DNA from: Algoriphagus sp. AK58
GTDB lineage: Bacteria; Bacteroidota; Bacteroidia; Cytophagales; Cyclobacteriaceae
Direction: 5' to 3'
NCBI RefSeq assembly: GCF_014324365.1
Contig: NZ_QEIG01000003.1
Coordinates: 124,001 to 188,000, forward strand
DNA: 64,000 bases
Shown: one piece after another, positions 27,743 through 37,375 of the stretch
How positions within the stretch are numbered: the stretch's first letter is position 1
Layout: every line of letters begins with the position of its first letter
The notes under the pieces: generated by a model
Databases searched by the model: none
What the model saw: the letters and a program-made list of their open reading frames with translations, nothing else
What the model was told of the DNA's origin: nothing
Translations under genes and position numbers: made by a program

Positions 27743-28882
27743 GTGAGAAAGCTTTTTATGTTTCTTTTAGCTCCCTTGATTTTTTCCTGCGGAGGGAATT
27801 CTTCTGAAAAAGCCGAATCGGGCAATATCTTGGAGAATTTGAGTTTTACGGTGGATACTGTTTTGGTCGATCCGGGTGAGGAACTCATCAATCTGGCTTC
27901 AGGCCTACGCTTGGCGGATTTTTCTCCAGATAAAAAAAAGCTTTATCTCCTCAACGGGGTAGATCAAAGCCTAGCAGTGATCGATATGGAGGTTCTTAAA
28001 CTGTCGGGAAAGAATCAGTTTGAGGCAGAAGGACCCAATGGGATTGGAAACTACCACAACAGAATCCAGATTCTTTCAGGAGATCGAATGTATATCAACA
28101 GTTTTCAGAGCAATGCAATTTTCAATTTTCAGGGAATCAAAGAAGAAACTATCAAGATCTTGGCTGAGAATATCGACAGTCTTTCCATAGAAGATGAGCA
28201 AAATGCCTGGTATGGCTTAATGCTTAGCAAGGACGAGAAGAAGGTTTTTTCCTTGCCAGGCAACTTTTTTGAAGGAGGCAGAAACCTATTGGTGGCTGAT
28301 TTTCCAAGTCTGAAGGGGAAGGTGATCCAACTTCCTGCAACTGATTTGGCTTCCAACCTCCGGGTGATTCTGAAGAGTAAAGAGATGATGAGCGTGTCGG
28401 TTCAGGAAATTTTTCTTCAAGAATTCAATGGGAAAATCATCATTGGCAATTCTGCCTCGAGTGATGTGTACCAATATGATTATGTTGTGGATTCCCTTGA
28501 GTTGAAGACTTATCAACATGTCCTCGTGCCCAACCGAAAAGAAGTTTCTGTGAAGGCTGAGGTGGAATCCCAGGAAGAGTTTCAAGCTGAAATGGACAAA
28601 ATCAACCAGCAGATCGCCTTTCAACGGTTTTTTGAGGATCCTGAAATGAAAAGATATTACCGATTTGGGAAAATCAACCTTCCCAAACCCAGTCCAGATG
28701 CTGAACAAAAAGAGGAGGTTTTTTTATTCGCCTATGACAGGGATTTTAATCTCATCGGTGAAAGCCGATTGAAAGAACTGACCAAAGTACCTCAATTCCC
28801 CTTTTTCAAAGACGGCAAGCTCTGGTCCTATGTCAATGTGGAGGATGAATTGGGCTTTGCAGTATTCGACCTTAGCTTTTGA
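27743..28882 (+). CDS. tandem lipoprotein paralogue 1 (DUF4221/beta-propeller-like)
   Basis: The 379-residue lipoprotein has a short signal ending in LIFSCGGN. The family shows an N-terminal block SSEKAESGNILENL, a middle GPNGIGNY motif and the ending DGKLWSYVNVEDELGFAVF. Alternating strands with D/N-rich turns suggest a beta-propeller; I place it near DUF4221 with moderate confidence. The start is GTG at 27743, where paralogues have ATG. It is the first of seven genes spaced by 4-6 nt, so one operon is likely. Function is unknown; the Cys anchor implies an envelope location. Confidence 0.72.
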   Translation: MRKLFMFLLAPLIFSCGGNSSEKAESGNILENLSFTVDTVLVDPGEELINLASGLRLADFSPDKKKLYLLNGVDQSLAVIDMEVLKLSGKNQFEAEGPNGIGNYHNRIQILSGDRMYINSFQSNAIFNFQGIKEETIKILAENIDSLSIEDEQNAWYGLMLSKDEKKVFSLPGNFFEGGRNLLVADFPSLKGKVIQLPATDLASNLRVILKSKEMMSVSVQEIFLQEFNGKIIIGNSASSDVYQYDYVVDSLELKTYQHVLVPNRKEVSVKAEVESQEEFQAEMDKINQQIAFQRFFEDPEMKRYYRFGKINLPKPSPDAEQKEEVFLFAYDRDFNLIGESRLKELTKVPQFPFFKDGKLWSYVNVEDELGFAVFDLSF

Positions 28883-28888
28883 TAAACT

Positions 28889-30040
28889 ATGAAAAAACTG
28901 TCCCTACTTCTTTTTCTTCCCTTATTATTTTCCTGTGGAGGGAATACTTCTGAAAAGGCCGAATCAGGCAATATTTTGGAGAACCTGACTTTTGCGGTGG
29001 ATACTGTTTTGATCGATCCGGGGGAGGATATTTTTATTCTTACCAACGGTTTGGGGGCTAAAGAACTAAATGCGGATAAAAGCACCTTGATCTTTTTCGA
29101 AAGAGATCCTTTGCAGCTCGTGGAGGTCGATCTCAATGCCTTACGATTGATACGCAAAACACCCTTTCAAAAAGAAGGTCCGGATGGTGTGGGGCCCTAT
29201 TTGGTGGGGTTTCAATTGGGACCAGAAGGAGAACTTTTTGTTCAGGGGTTTCCAGCCCAGGCTATATTTTCCAAGGATGGAAAAATAATCGAACCGCTTA
29301 ATGTGATTCCGAATGGGATAGATCCGGAGCATGCAAAAGATCTTAGGAAGCTGTATGGAAAAGTGGTTTATGATTTTTCGAAAAACAGAATATACACTCA
29401 GCCTTCCCTCGAAATGGTGGAGCAGAATGAACTTTTTATCATTGATCCCGAGACCAAAGAAGCGGAAATCAGAACTATTCCCGAAATGAAATCTATCCAG
29501 GAATTTTCGGGAACGCTCATTACCAAATCCGGTGAAGCTACGATGTATCGATATTACGGAGTAGGTAGCTTTATGACCATTGAAAATGGTCAGCTTCTGA
29601 TTTCTTCGGGAGCGATGAGTGGGATTTATCGGCTGGATTCCGAGACGGACAGTCTTTATTTTGTCCCGATTCAGCACCGAAACTTTCCCAACCGGATGGA
29701 CATCACCGTGGCTAATCTACCCACGGATGAAAATCTGTTTTTCGAAGACCGGAGAAAGGTCTATGCCCAATTGAACTACATGGAGCCTCGTTGGGACGAG
29801 ACCCGAAAGATGTATCTGAGACTGGGGAAAAGAACTTTTTTGGGTGAAAACAGAGGTGATCCTCCCACGTTTGAAGTGTTTCTCTTTGCGTATGACAAGG
29901 AGTTCAATGTCTTGGGTGAGACCAAAATCGAAGGATTGAAGCAGGTTCCTGAAAACGCCTTTTGGAAAGACGGCAAGCTCTGGTCCTATGTCAATGTCGA
30001 AGACGAATTGGGCTTTGCTGTGATTGACTTTAAATTTTAA
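28889..30040 (+). CDS. tandem lipoprotein paralogue 2
   Basis: The 383-residue lipoprotein has signal LLFSCGGN, the same NTSEKAESGNILENL block, an EGPDGVGPY motif and the shared C-terminal block (coding sequence 29963-30018). The central 300 residues differ clearly from paralogue 1. It starts 6 nt after paralogue 1. The stop and start region around each junction is also alike, which points to tandem duplication of whole units. Confidence 0.72.
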   Translation: MKKLSLLLFLPLLFSCGGNTSEKAESGNILENLTFAVDTVLIDPGEDIFILTNGLGAKELNADKSTLIFFERDPLQLVEVDLNALRLIRKTPFQKEGPDGVGPYLVGFQLGPEGELFVQGFPAQAIFSKDGKIIEPLNVIPNGIDPEHAKDLRKLYGKVVYDFSKNRIYTQPSLEMVEQNELFIIDPETKEAEIRTIPEMKSIQEFSGTLITKSGEATMYRYYGVGSFMTIENGQLLISSGAMSGIYRLDSETDSLYFVPIQHRNFPNRMDITVANLPTDENLFFEDRRKVYAQLNYMEPRWDETRKMYLRLGKRTFLGENRGDPPTFEVFLFAYDKEFNVLGETKIEGLKQVPENAFWKDGKLWSYVNVEDELGFAVIDFKF

Positions 30041-30044
30041 GACA

Positions 30045-31166
30045 ATGAAAAAACTAGCAGTACTTCTTTCTATTCCTATTCTATTTTCCTGTGGAGAAAA
30101 TTCATCTGAAAAATCGGAATCTGGAAACGCATTGGAGTCTTTGACCTATTCAGTAGATACATTGGTGATCGATGCCAGGGAAGAGTTCCTCTTCATTCAG
30201 TGGGGATTGCTCGGTTCGGCAGTTACCCGTGATCTGAGGCAGTTGTATAATTTCAACCTAAAGGATTTTAAGCTGGAGCAGATTGATTTGGATAGTCGGA
30301 CTCTAATTAAGAAAATACCCTTGGAACGAGAGGGACCACTTGGAACTGGGGATTCTCAATTGATCCAGCTGGACAAAGCCGGAAACATCTATTTCATCGG
30401 CATGTGGGAGCTTCGGATTTTCAATCCAAGCCTAGACTCAATGACCTTGTTCAAGTTGAATCCGGATACGCTGAGCGGTCTGGAACCAGATGATGCCGTG
30501 GGTTCTGAGGCACTTGTGACAGCAGATGGCAAATCCTTTATTTCCACCTATTTTTCCAAAGAACAAACGCAGGCGGGGCTGTTGGTGATTTCCTTGGAAG
30601 ACCTTTCTGCCAAAAAGTACCCCTTTGATCTCGGTGTAAAATTGGAGCCCTTTCGATTTACATTGATTGAAGATGGCATGGTGAGAGCGAGTACCATGGA
30701 ACGGATTTATTTGACAGAAGTGGATCAAAAAGTTCTTGTTTCCTCTGCGCACTTCAATGAGGCCTACGTCTTAGATCTTAGCCAAGACACCTTGATGGTG
30801 AAAAGACACCACTCTCAGCTTACCGCCAACGAAAAGACAAAGCCACAAAAGTCAACTGCCTACTCTTTCAAGGAATTGGAAGATATCCTTGCAGAAACCG
30901 GTAAACAAGTCCGCTTTGGAAGCTATGTTTATGACCCATTCCAAAAGCAGATTTGGAGATTTTCGCAGGTGCTGGAAAGTGAGCTGGAAGGAAAAAAGAC
31001 CTATAAAAATGTCGTTACCCTTTTTGACTCAGAACTGAATCAAGTTGGCGAAACAGTGCTCCCGATTTTTCCGGAGATACCTTTTTTCTTCAAAGACGGC
31101 AAGCTCTGGTCCTATGTCAATGTAGAGGATGAATTAGGCTTTGCGGTGATCGACTTTAACTTTTAA
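30045..31166 (+). CDS. tandem lipoprotein paralogue 3
   Basis: The 373-residue lipoprotein has signal ILFSCGEN, NSSEKSESGNALESL, EGPLGTGDS at the GPNGIG position, and the shared C-terminal block (31089-31144). I chose the ATG at 30045 (MKKLAVLL) over an upstream in-frame ATG at 30024 that lies inside paralogue 2 and encodes no signal sequence. Central residues diverge from its neighbours. Confidence 0.72.
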   Translation: MKKLAVLLSIPILFSCGENSSEKSESGNALESLTYSVDTLVIDAREEFLFIQWGLLGSAVTRDLRQLYNFNLKDFKLEQIDLDSRTLIKKIPLEREGPLGTGDSQLIQLDKAGNIYFIGMWELRIFNPSLDSMTLFKLNPDTLSGLEPDDAVGSEALVTADGKSFISTYFSKEQTQAGLLVISLEDLSAKKYPFDLGVKLEPFRFTLIEDGMVRASTMERIYLTEVDQKVLVSSAHFNEAYVLDLSQDTLMVKRHHSQLTANEKTKPQKSTAYSFKELEDILAETGKQVRFGSYVYDPFQKQIWRFSQVLESELEGKKTYKNVVTLFDSELNQVGETVLPIFPEIPFFFKDGKLWSYVNVEDELGFAVIDFNF

Positions 31167-31172
31167 AATACT

Positions 31173-32327
31173 TTGAAAAAACTTGCCCTACTTCTTTGGC
31201 TTCCCTTGATTTTTGCCTGTGAAGGCAATTCTTCCGAAAAAGCTGAATCGGAAAATATCTTAGAGAATCTGACGCTCGCCATCGATACGGTAGTGGTCGA
31301 TCCCAAAGGAGAAATCATTGATTTGGGGTATGGAATCAACAGATCCTCCATTTCTTCGGATGCCAGGACCCTTTATTTTTTTGACATGAGAAAGACTGTG
31401 ATCAATGAAATAGACCTGGATAAATTAGAGCTAATTGGTAGTTATCCATTTTCTAAAGAAGGACCCAATGCAGTTGGTTTTAATCCTCCCAGTATCCAAT
31501 CCCTGGCCAATGATCGATTTTTGATCATCTCTCCATTGATCAATGTCGGAACCTACACCAAGAATGGTCAGAAAGAAAAAAGCTTAAAATTCAATTTCAA
31601 AGAAATTGAAGGACTGGGTGTGGATGAAGAAGGCTTGATCACCAATAGAATTACCCTTTCCCATGATGAGAGGCTAATGTTTGCTCTTACTAGGCTTGAC
31701 CCCTCTGAAAATGAAGTCAGACTCTTGATAATTAATCCCGACGCTAAAACCGGAAAGAGTATCGAGCTGCCCAATATGCTTCAGACATTGAAATTAACCT
31801 TGTTGCTACGACTCGAAGAGCAAAAAAGGATGGCGAGGACCGGTGAAAACATTTGGCTGAGAACCATTAATGAAGCGCTTCATATCACCAGTTCGGTCAC
31901 CTCAGACCTGTATGTGTATGACTATAAAAAGGATTCTCTGCGCTTGGTTGAATTCGATCATCAACTAGTCCCCAAAAAGAAAACCGGTGATTTTGAAAGT
32001 AATGTGTTTACCGATGAAAAAGAGTTTGAAGATGCTATGGAAAAGCAAATGAACCAGGTTGCTTTTAGGGAATTGATTTGGGATGATCAGCGAAAGCAAT
32101 TCTTCCGCTTTGGCTATAGGCCGATTAAAGATGCAGAAGGCAACTGGTACAAACGCGCGGAAGTTTACCTTTTTGTTTATGATGCCGATCTGAAACTGTT
32201 AGGGGAAAAATTTCTGCCCGAATTGACCAATGTTCCTGAATTTACCTTCTTCAAAGACGGCAAGCTTTGGTCCTATGTCAATGTCGAAGACGAATTGGGT
32301 TTTGCGGTGATGGAGTTTAAATTTTGA
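31173..32327 (+). CDS. tandem lipoprotein paralogue 4
   Basis: The 384-residue lipoprotein has signal LIFACEGN, SSEKAESENILENL, EGPNAVGF and the shared C-terminal block (32250-32305). Its start is TTG at 31173 in the context TTGAAAAAACTTGCC, matching the ATGAAAAAACT start of paralogue 2; no ATG precedes the signal peptide. The rare start may lower its translation relative to its neighbours. Confidence 0.7.
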   Translation: MKKLALLLWLPLIFACEGNSSEKAESENILENLTLAIDTVVVDPKGEIIDLGYGINRSSISSDARTLYFFDMRKTVINEIDLDKLELIGSYPFSKEGPNAVGFNPPSIQSLANDRFLIISPLINVGTYTKNGQKEKSLKFNFKEIEGLGVDEEGLITNRITLSHDERLMFALTRLDPSENEVRLLIINPDAKTGKSIELPNMLQTLKLTLLLRLEEQKRMARTGENIWLRTINEALHITSSVTSDLYVYDYKKDSLRLVEFDHQLVPKKKTGDFESNVFTDEKEFEDAMEKQMNQVAFRELIWDDQRKQFFRFGYRPIKDAEGNWYKRAEVYLFVYDADLKLLGEKFLPELTNVPEFTFFKDGKLWSYVNVEDELGFAVMEFKF

Positions 32328-32333
32328 TAAACT

Positions 32334-33473
32334 ATGAAAAACACGATTTTAATTTTTTTGGCAGTTGCATTTCTTGGTTCTTGTAAGGAATCTGAAAAGC
32401 AGGCTAACCCCTCTTCTTTAGAGGTAGCATTTCTGGAGATCGATACCGTGATGATCGATTCCAAAGGCTATTTCTTTTACCTTACAGAGTCCTTAGGCAA
32501 ATCTTTCCTCTCCAGGGATACTGACATTCTATACAATTTAAACCAAAAAATCCCTCAACTGGAGTTAGTTGACCTTAACTCTCTATCTCTGTTGGATTCC
32601 ATTCCATTGGAAAGGGAAGGACCCACTGGAATCGGGAATTATCCGGTTTTTGATGGGTTTCAACTCACCGAGAATGGGGATATCTTCTTTTTTGCCTGGG
32701 AGGAATTGGTCAAACTAACTCATGACCGAACCCAAGTAACCAAGTATAGATTTGACAATCTTCCTTTGCATGGAGATGTTCCCTTACCTGGAGAAGTCAT
32801 TCGGTATAGAGGATTGGTCACGGATAACGGGAAGTATTACATCGGTTTTTATGGAAGTGCTGAGGATACCCATTCCAGGCATGGATTGGTGAAAATCGAT
32901 CTGAAAGAATTCACCGTGGAGAAAATAAACCTCCCTATTTTCCAATAATTGGTGTCTTATGAAATTAAAACCAAGACATCAAGCGACTATCCATACACCT
33001 ATGTCGAGCCTGTTTTTTTGACTCAAGCTGGGGATAACCTCTTGGTATCTGCTGCACCTGTAAATGAAGTTTATCGAGTGGATTTGGAATCCAGAGAATT
33101 TGACCTGATTTCCTTCAACTCAAAACTTACGTCAAATAAAGTAAAAATCACCTATCCCACGGTCAACCCCCAGTACGAAGGATTGTACGAGCGCTGGAAA
33201 CAGGTTTCTTTTTATGGATTCCACTGGGACGAACAATCCCAACTGTTTTGGAGAAAGACCAATCAGACATTTGTAGAGTCGGAAACTAGGCCAAACAAGG
33301 TTCACCTTACTTTTTTTGATAAAAATCTTAACCAAGTAGGTGAATTTGAGCTTCCTGATGACTGGAAGATTCAGGGACCTCAATTTGTCATACAGGGGAT
33401 GTACTGGCAGTATATCAATCTCAACGACGAAATGGCCTTTGCAAGGCTTAAGCCAAAATTCAATGAAAAATAA
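32334..33473 (+). pseudogene. tandem lipoprotein paralogue 5, interrupted by an in-frame TAA
   Basis: A full-length unit of 379 codons is split by one in-frame TAA at 32946-32948. The first part encodes 204 residues with a lipoprotein signal (AFLGSCKE), IDTVMIDSKG and EGPTGIGNY; the second continues in the same frame with VEPVFL and VNEVYRVDL and ends WQYINLNDEMAFARLKPKF. Paralogue 7 aligns directly across the stop (VFQALEKYE against IFQ-stop-LVSYE), so one base change explains it. Without readthrough a truncated secreted fragment results. The C-terminus is less like the shared block, as in paralogue 7. Confidence 0.8.
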
Positions 33474-34587
33474 GTATTTTATTTTCCTCTTGGGACCATT
33501 TTTTATTTTTTCCTGTGGAGGCGCTTCATCCGAAAAAGCTGAATCGGGCAATATTTTGGAGAATTTGACTTTTATGGTAGACACCGTTATGATCGATTCC
33601 AAAGGAGCGCTTTTTGAATTGATAAGGGGTCCGCATACCTCTTCCGTCTCTGAAGATGGCAAATACCTGTACCTGTTCAATTCCAGAACCCATCAAATCC
33701 AACAGATCAATTTGGATAAATTGAGTTGGGAAAAGGACTTTGACTTTGAAGTGGAAGGGCCGAATGGCATCAGCGATATGGTTTTAAAAACCCAAACTTT
33801 GGGTGATGGCACCTTCCTGATTACCGCTTTTAATAGATTGGGTGTTTTTTCACAGGATGGCACAAAGTTGAAAGATCTGTCTATTTCATCACTTCCTCTT
33901 CAGACGGATTTACAGGAGTTGGAATACAGTATGGTTCTTTCCAAGGAGCAAAACCAGCTTTTTTCCCTTCCGGGAGTTCGGTTTCAGGGACCTCGAACTT
34001 TTGCAAAAATCGATCTGCAGACTTATGAAATTGAAAACTTCCCCATCAAGGAGATGGATTGGATTTTTGAGTTGAAAGTTGGGACGGCCAATCAAGTGGT
34101 TTTTCAAGAATACATGTACTTGCACGAGACAAACAATCAGATATTGACCCTTAGTCCTTCTACTTCTGCGTTTTATCGCTATGACCTAAAGAAGGATTCG
34201 CTCACCTACCATTCTTTTGTACATGCCTTAAGTCCGGTAGCCAATGATAGTAAGCCGAGAACCATTGTCGAGACAGATCAGGAGTACCAAGAAGAAATGA
34301 GGAAGTATTTTATGGGGATGTATTTTGGACCTTTGATCTGGCAAGAGGACAAGCAGGTTTATCTCCGATTTGGAAGAAAGTCAAATGAAATAGATGAATC
34401 TTGGCAAAGCACCTCAAGCCAGGTCTTTATGTATGCCTATGATCGGGATTTCAATCTGATCGGAGAGGCTCAAGTGCCCGAAAAAACGGCATTTCCTAGA
34501 GATTTCTTCTTCAAAGACGGCAAGCTCTGGTCCTATGTCAATGTAGAAGATGAATTGGGTTTTGCGGTGTTTGACTTTAAATTTTAG
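33463..34587 (+). CDS. tandem lipoprotein paralogue 6
   Basis: The 374-residue lipoprotein has signal FIFSCGGA, SSEKAESGNILENL, EGPNGISD and the shared C-terminal block (34510-34565). The ATG at 33463 overlaps the end of paralogue 5 by 11 nt, the only overlap in the array, so its translation may depend on ribosomes finishing paralogue 5. The in-frame stop upstream could therefore reduce its expression. Confidence 0.72.
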   Translation: MKNKYFIFLLGPFFIFSCGGASSEKAESGNILENLTFMVDTVMIDSKGALFELIRGPHTSSVSEDGKYLYLFNSRTHQIQQINLDKLSWEKDFDFEVEGPNGISDMVLKTQTLGDGTFLITAFNRLGVFSQDGTKLKDLSISSLPLQTDLQELEYSMVLSKEQNQLFSLPGVRFQGPRTFAKIDLQTYEIENFPIKEMDWIFELKVGTANQVVFQEYMYLHETNNQILTLSPSTSAFYRYDLKKDSLTYHSFVHALSPVANDSKPRTIVETDQEYQEEMRKYFMGMYFGPLIWQEDKQVYLRFGRKSNEIDESWQSTSSQVFMYAYDRDFNLIGEAQVPEKTAFPRDFFFKDGKLWSYVNVEDELGFAVFDFKF

Positions 34588-34591
34588 AGTT

Positions 34592-35767
34592 ATGAAAAGA
34601 TTTCCTTTTCCAGTTTTATTTTCAATGGTAACCTTGGTTGCTTGTCAACCTGACAAATCAGAAGATACTGGAGCCAATTCTCTGACTTTTTCCTATGAAA
34701 TCGACACGGTTCGGATCGATGCCAAAGAGGAGTTTTTGTTTTTGAATATGGGTCTTTTCATGTCAGATTACAGGCCCAAAAACGACCTTTTGTATAATCT
34801 CAATCCCGAAACCAGCCGCTTGGAAATGATTGATCTGGAGAAAAACGAGTTGAAAGAAATCGTCCAGTTTGACCAAGACGGGCCCAATGCCGTCAAGGAA
34901 ATCTTCACCTCGGGAATTAAGATTACTGATTCGGGAGAAAAGTGGTTTACAGACTATTACGGGCTGATTCATCTCAATGCCGCTGGCGAAAGAGTAGGTC
35001 AATTTCGTCTTACAAATGATGTTTTTCAAGGAGATACACTTCCGGTCGGATTCGAGATCGATGGAATGGGTAAGATCACCCGATCCGGAAGGTACTTTGT
35101 CAGTCACTACGGAAACTATTCGCAGAAGGATGGATTAAAAGGCTTGGCTGTAATCGATCTGGAAAGCAAGACTAAGCGATTAATTCCTTTAGGAGTATTT
35201 CAGGCGCTTGAAAAGTATGAATTAGCAGGTCCCGGCAGGGAAGGTCAAAACGTAAGCTCAGGTATCACAGCATCTGAACGGAATTTTATCACCCCAACGG
35301 ATCAACAGATTCTCCATTCCAACTCTGCCCAAAATCGGCTCCTGAGTCTAGACTTAGTTTCCGGAGAACATCGGGAAGTAAAGCTAAACAGTAAACTTCT
35401 TTCTGACGAAAAACCTGGGCTTTATCCCAAGCAGGCAAATTCGATCGAGCAGTTTGATGAATTTAATGAGATGAAAAAGCAGGAGGTCACATTTGGACCC
35501 TGGATTTATGATTATGACCGTGGATATTTTTGGAGAGTCAGTCGGGAGAAAAGTGGTGGAACAGTAGAAAATCCGGTTTTTGCCTTTTTTATCACTGTAC
35601 TTGACAGGGATTTAAAACAAATTGCTGAAGCTCAACTTACTGAAGGCGATACGCTACCATTTGATGGGCTTCCTTCGGTAAGTTTTTTCAAAAATGGAAT
35701 GTTGTATATGTTTTTGAATGAGGAGGACGAAATGGCTTTTGTCAGATTCAAACCAAATTTTGACTAA
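34592..35767 (+). CDS. tandem lipoprotein paralogue 7
   Basis: The 391-residue lipoprotein starts MKRFPFPVLFSMVTLVACQPD and lacks the SSEKAESGN block, but keeps IDTVRIDAKEE, DGPNAVKE and the related ending LNEEDEMAFVRFKPNF. It groups with paralogue 5 by its C-terminus. The stop overlaps the 3' end of the convergent HD-domain gene by 4 nt, leaving no room for a terminator. Confidence 0.7.
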   Translation: MKRFPFPVLFSMVTLVACQPDKSEDTGANSLTFSYEIDTVRIDAKEEFLFLNMGLFMSDYRPKNDLLYNLNPETSRLEMIDLEKNELKEIVQFDQDGPNAVKEIFTSGIKITDSGEKWFTDYYGLIHLNAAGERVGQFRLTNDVFQGDTLPVGFEIDGMGKITRSGRYFVSHYGNYSQKDGLKGLAVIDLESKTKRLIPLGVFQALEKYELAGPGREGQNVSSGITASERNFITPTDQQILHSNSAQNRLLSLDLVSGEHREVKLNSKLLSDEKPGLYPKQANSIEQFDEFNEMKKQEVTFGPWIYDYDRGYFWRVSREKSGGTVENPVFAFFITVLDRDLKQIAEAQLTEGDTLPFDGLPSVSFFKNGMLYMFLNEEDEMAFVRFKPNFD

Positions 35768-36345
35768 ACCAACCCCAGCCTTTTCTTCACCTTCAGCAGA
35801 TTTTCCTGCTTTTTGGGTTCGCGGTTTTGCCGACAATATTCGGTGTGGTAGTGATGCTTTTGCATAAAGACCAGCTGTAGTTCATCCCATGCCTGCTCGG
35901 TAAAGTTGGGATTGAAGTGCTTGAGTTCTTGGTAAAGATTTTCTCCGATTTCCTCAAAAAGGTCTGTACCTAAATACTCCAAGTCGGCGTCGGCAAGGAT
36001 ATTTTCCAGGTGATTGGTTGGACTTTGGGGAATTTTGGTAGCCATGATCATCCCATGGATTTTTGCCAAGTCCTCTCTGGAATATTCATCTGCCAAATAG
36101 CTTTCGGCTATTTTACAGCCCTTTTCTTCGTGGTCTTTGGGATTATCTATGAATCCGGTATCGTGGAATAAGGCTGCCAATTTGAGTAATTCTAGGTCAG
36201 CAGCGCCAACTTTCGATTGATTTGCCAAAAAGATCGCCTTTTCTAAGACATAGGCAGTATGGTCCAGATTATGGTAAGTAAGGTGTGAAGGCAATTTTTC
36301 CAAAATGTCTTCGTATATCCTGTTTTTTATTTCTTCGAAAACCAT
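35764..36345 (-). CDS. HD-domain hydrolase
   Basis: The 193-residue protein has the HD metal-binding set: YHNLDHT, LFHDTGF and DADLEYLG. HD proteins of this size are phosphohydrolases acting on nucleotides or related phosphates; the substrate cannot be read from the sequence. It overlaps the upstream yitT-like gene by 1 nt, so the two are co-transcribed. Its 3' end overlaps paralogue 7 by 4 nt in convergent orientation. Confidence 0.87.
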   Translation of the reverse strand: MVFEEIKNRIYEDILEKLPSHLTYHNLDHTAYVLEKAIFLANQSKVGAADLELLKLAALFHDTGFIDNPKDHEEKGCKIAESYLADEYSREDLAKIHGMIMATKIPQSPTNHLENILADADLEYLGTDLFEEIGENLYQELKHFNPNFTEQAWDELQLVFMQKHHYHTEYCRQNREPKKQENLLKVKKRLGLV

Positions 36346-37238
36346 CAGCTGTGTTTGCTTCCAATTTGTTTGACTACTCCTCCTTTGACCTCTTTTATGG
36401 TTTGAACGTAGAAGAACGCCTTGGGATCGATTTGTTGTATGGCTAGTTTGATTCGGTGTACTTCCAGTCGGGTGACTACCGTCATGATGATATCGCAGGG
36501 ATGATGAATATGGAAGGTATCCGGCAAGTATCCCCGTTCACCTTTGTAGACCGAGATGGCCTTTCCAAATTCCTTTACGATCAGTTCCTTCACCTTGTCG
36601 TCTTCCTTTGAAATGATGGTAAGTGCAGTGTATTCTTCAAAGCCTTCCACCACATAATCAGTCATTTTGATGGCGGTGAAATAGGTTAAAATCGAGTACA
36701 TCGCCGCCTCGATTCCAAAAAATAAGGCTGCAAAGAGCATGATCAAAGAATTGAGAAACACGGTGATCTCACTGGCAGAAAGGGCTGAATTCTTTTGAAA
36801 ATAAGTGGTAATGACTTCAAATCCATCGATCAAGCCACCTCCACGGATAATCAGGCCAATGCCCACCCCCATCAATACCCCTCCAAATACCGCGATGAGT
36901 ACCTTGTCCTCGGTCACGGTCGGAATCTCCATAAATTCCAAAACTAAAACCAGCAAAAAGACCGAGAAAATGGATTGCACAGTGAATGTCTTTCCTATTT
37001 TTTTCCATGCCACCGCAAAGAAAGGCGCGTTGATCAAAACCAGTAAAAGATTAAGGTCCACGTCGTAATGCAGATTCAGAATGATAGCAATACCCGTCAC
37101 CCCACCATCCAAAAATTTATTGGGAAGCATAAAAGCTTCCAAGGAAACCGCCGCACAAAAGACTCCCAAAATGATAAGCACCAAAGACTTGGGATCAAAG
37201 AAAGCTTTCCAGTTTACTTTTTCAGCTTTGGAACTCAT
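36345..37238 (-). CDS. YitT family membrane protein
   Basis: The 297-residue protein has five or six membrane segments in the first 200 residues (IILGVFCAAVSLEAF, GGVTGIAIIL, GVGIGLIIRGGG, GFEVIT) and a soluble C-terminal DUF2179 domain (about 215-297, ending FFYVQTIKEVKGG). The YitT family is widespread and its role is not well established; some members affect amino acid or cell-envelope phenotypes. It is the first gene of a pair with the HD hydrolase. Confidence 0.9.
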   Translation of the reverse strand: MSSKAEKVNWKAFFDPKSLVLIILGVFCAAVSLEAFMLPNKFLDGGVTGIAIILNLHYDVDLNLLLVLINAPFFAVAWKKIGKTFTVQSIFSVFLLVLVLEFMEIPTVTEDKVLIAVFGGVLMGVGIGLIIRGGGLIDGFEVITTYFQKNSALSASEITVFLNSLIMLFAALFFGIEAAMYSILTYFTAIKMTDYVVEGFEEYTALTIISKEDDKVKELIVKEFGKAISVYKGERGYLPDTFHIHHPCDIIMTVVTRLEVHRIKLAIQQIDPKAFFYVQTIKEVKGGVVKQIGSKHS

Positions 37239-37375
37239 TGAGGCAATTGTGAAAAATATGGTGAATACGGGGTTTCAGCAATCATTTTATGAAACAAATA
37301 AAATGTTTTTTGTAAATTAACTTTTTAAAATATTAAATGTAAACGGATTGAAAAAATTTTCTTTCAATCTAAAAC

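Larger units (their letters stand above)
28805..34565 (+). repeat. near-identical 56-nt block at the 3' ends of five paralogues
   Basis: The block encodes FKDGKLWSYVNVEDELGFA and occurs at 28805-28860, 29963-30018, 31089-31144, 32250-32305 and 34510-34565. It stays almost identical at the DNA level, including third codon positions, while the gene centres have diverged. The 5' ends share a second, less perfect block encoding SSEKAESGNILENL. This pattern favours gene conversion or homologous exchange at the ends. Confidence 0.85.

Noticed and set aside
32949..33473. A separate gene starting at the TTG/GTG after the stop in lipoprotein paralogue 5
   Set aside because: It is in the same frame as the upstream part, has no signal peptide, and aligns with the second half of the paralogues, so it is the remainder of one interrupted gene.
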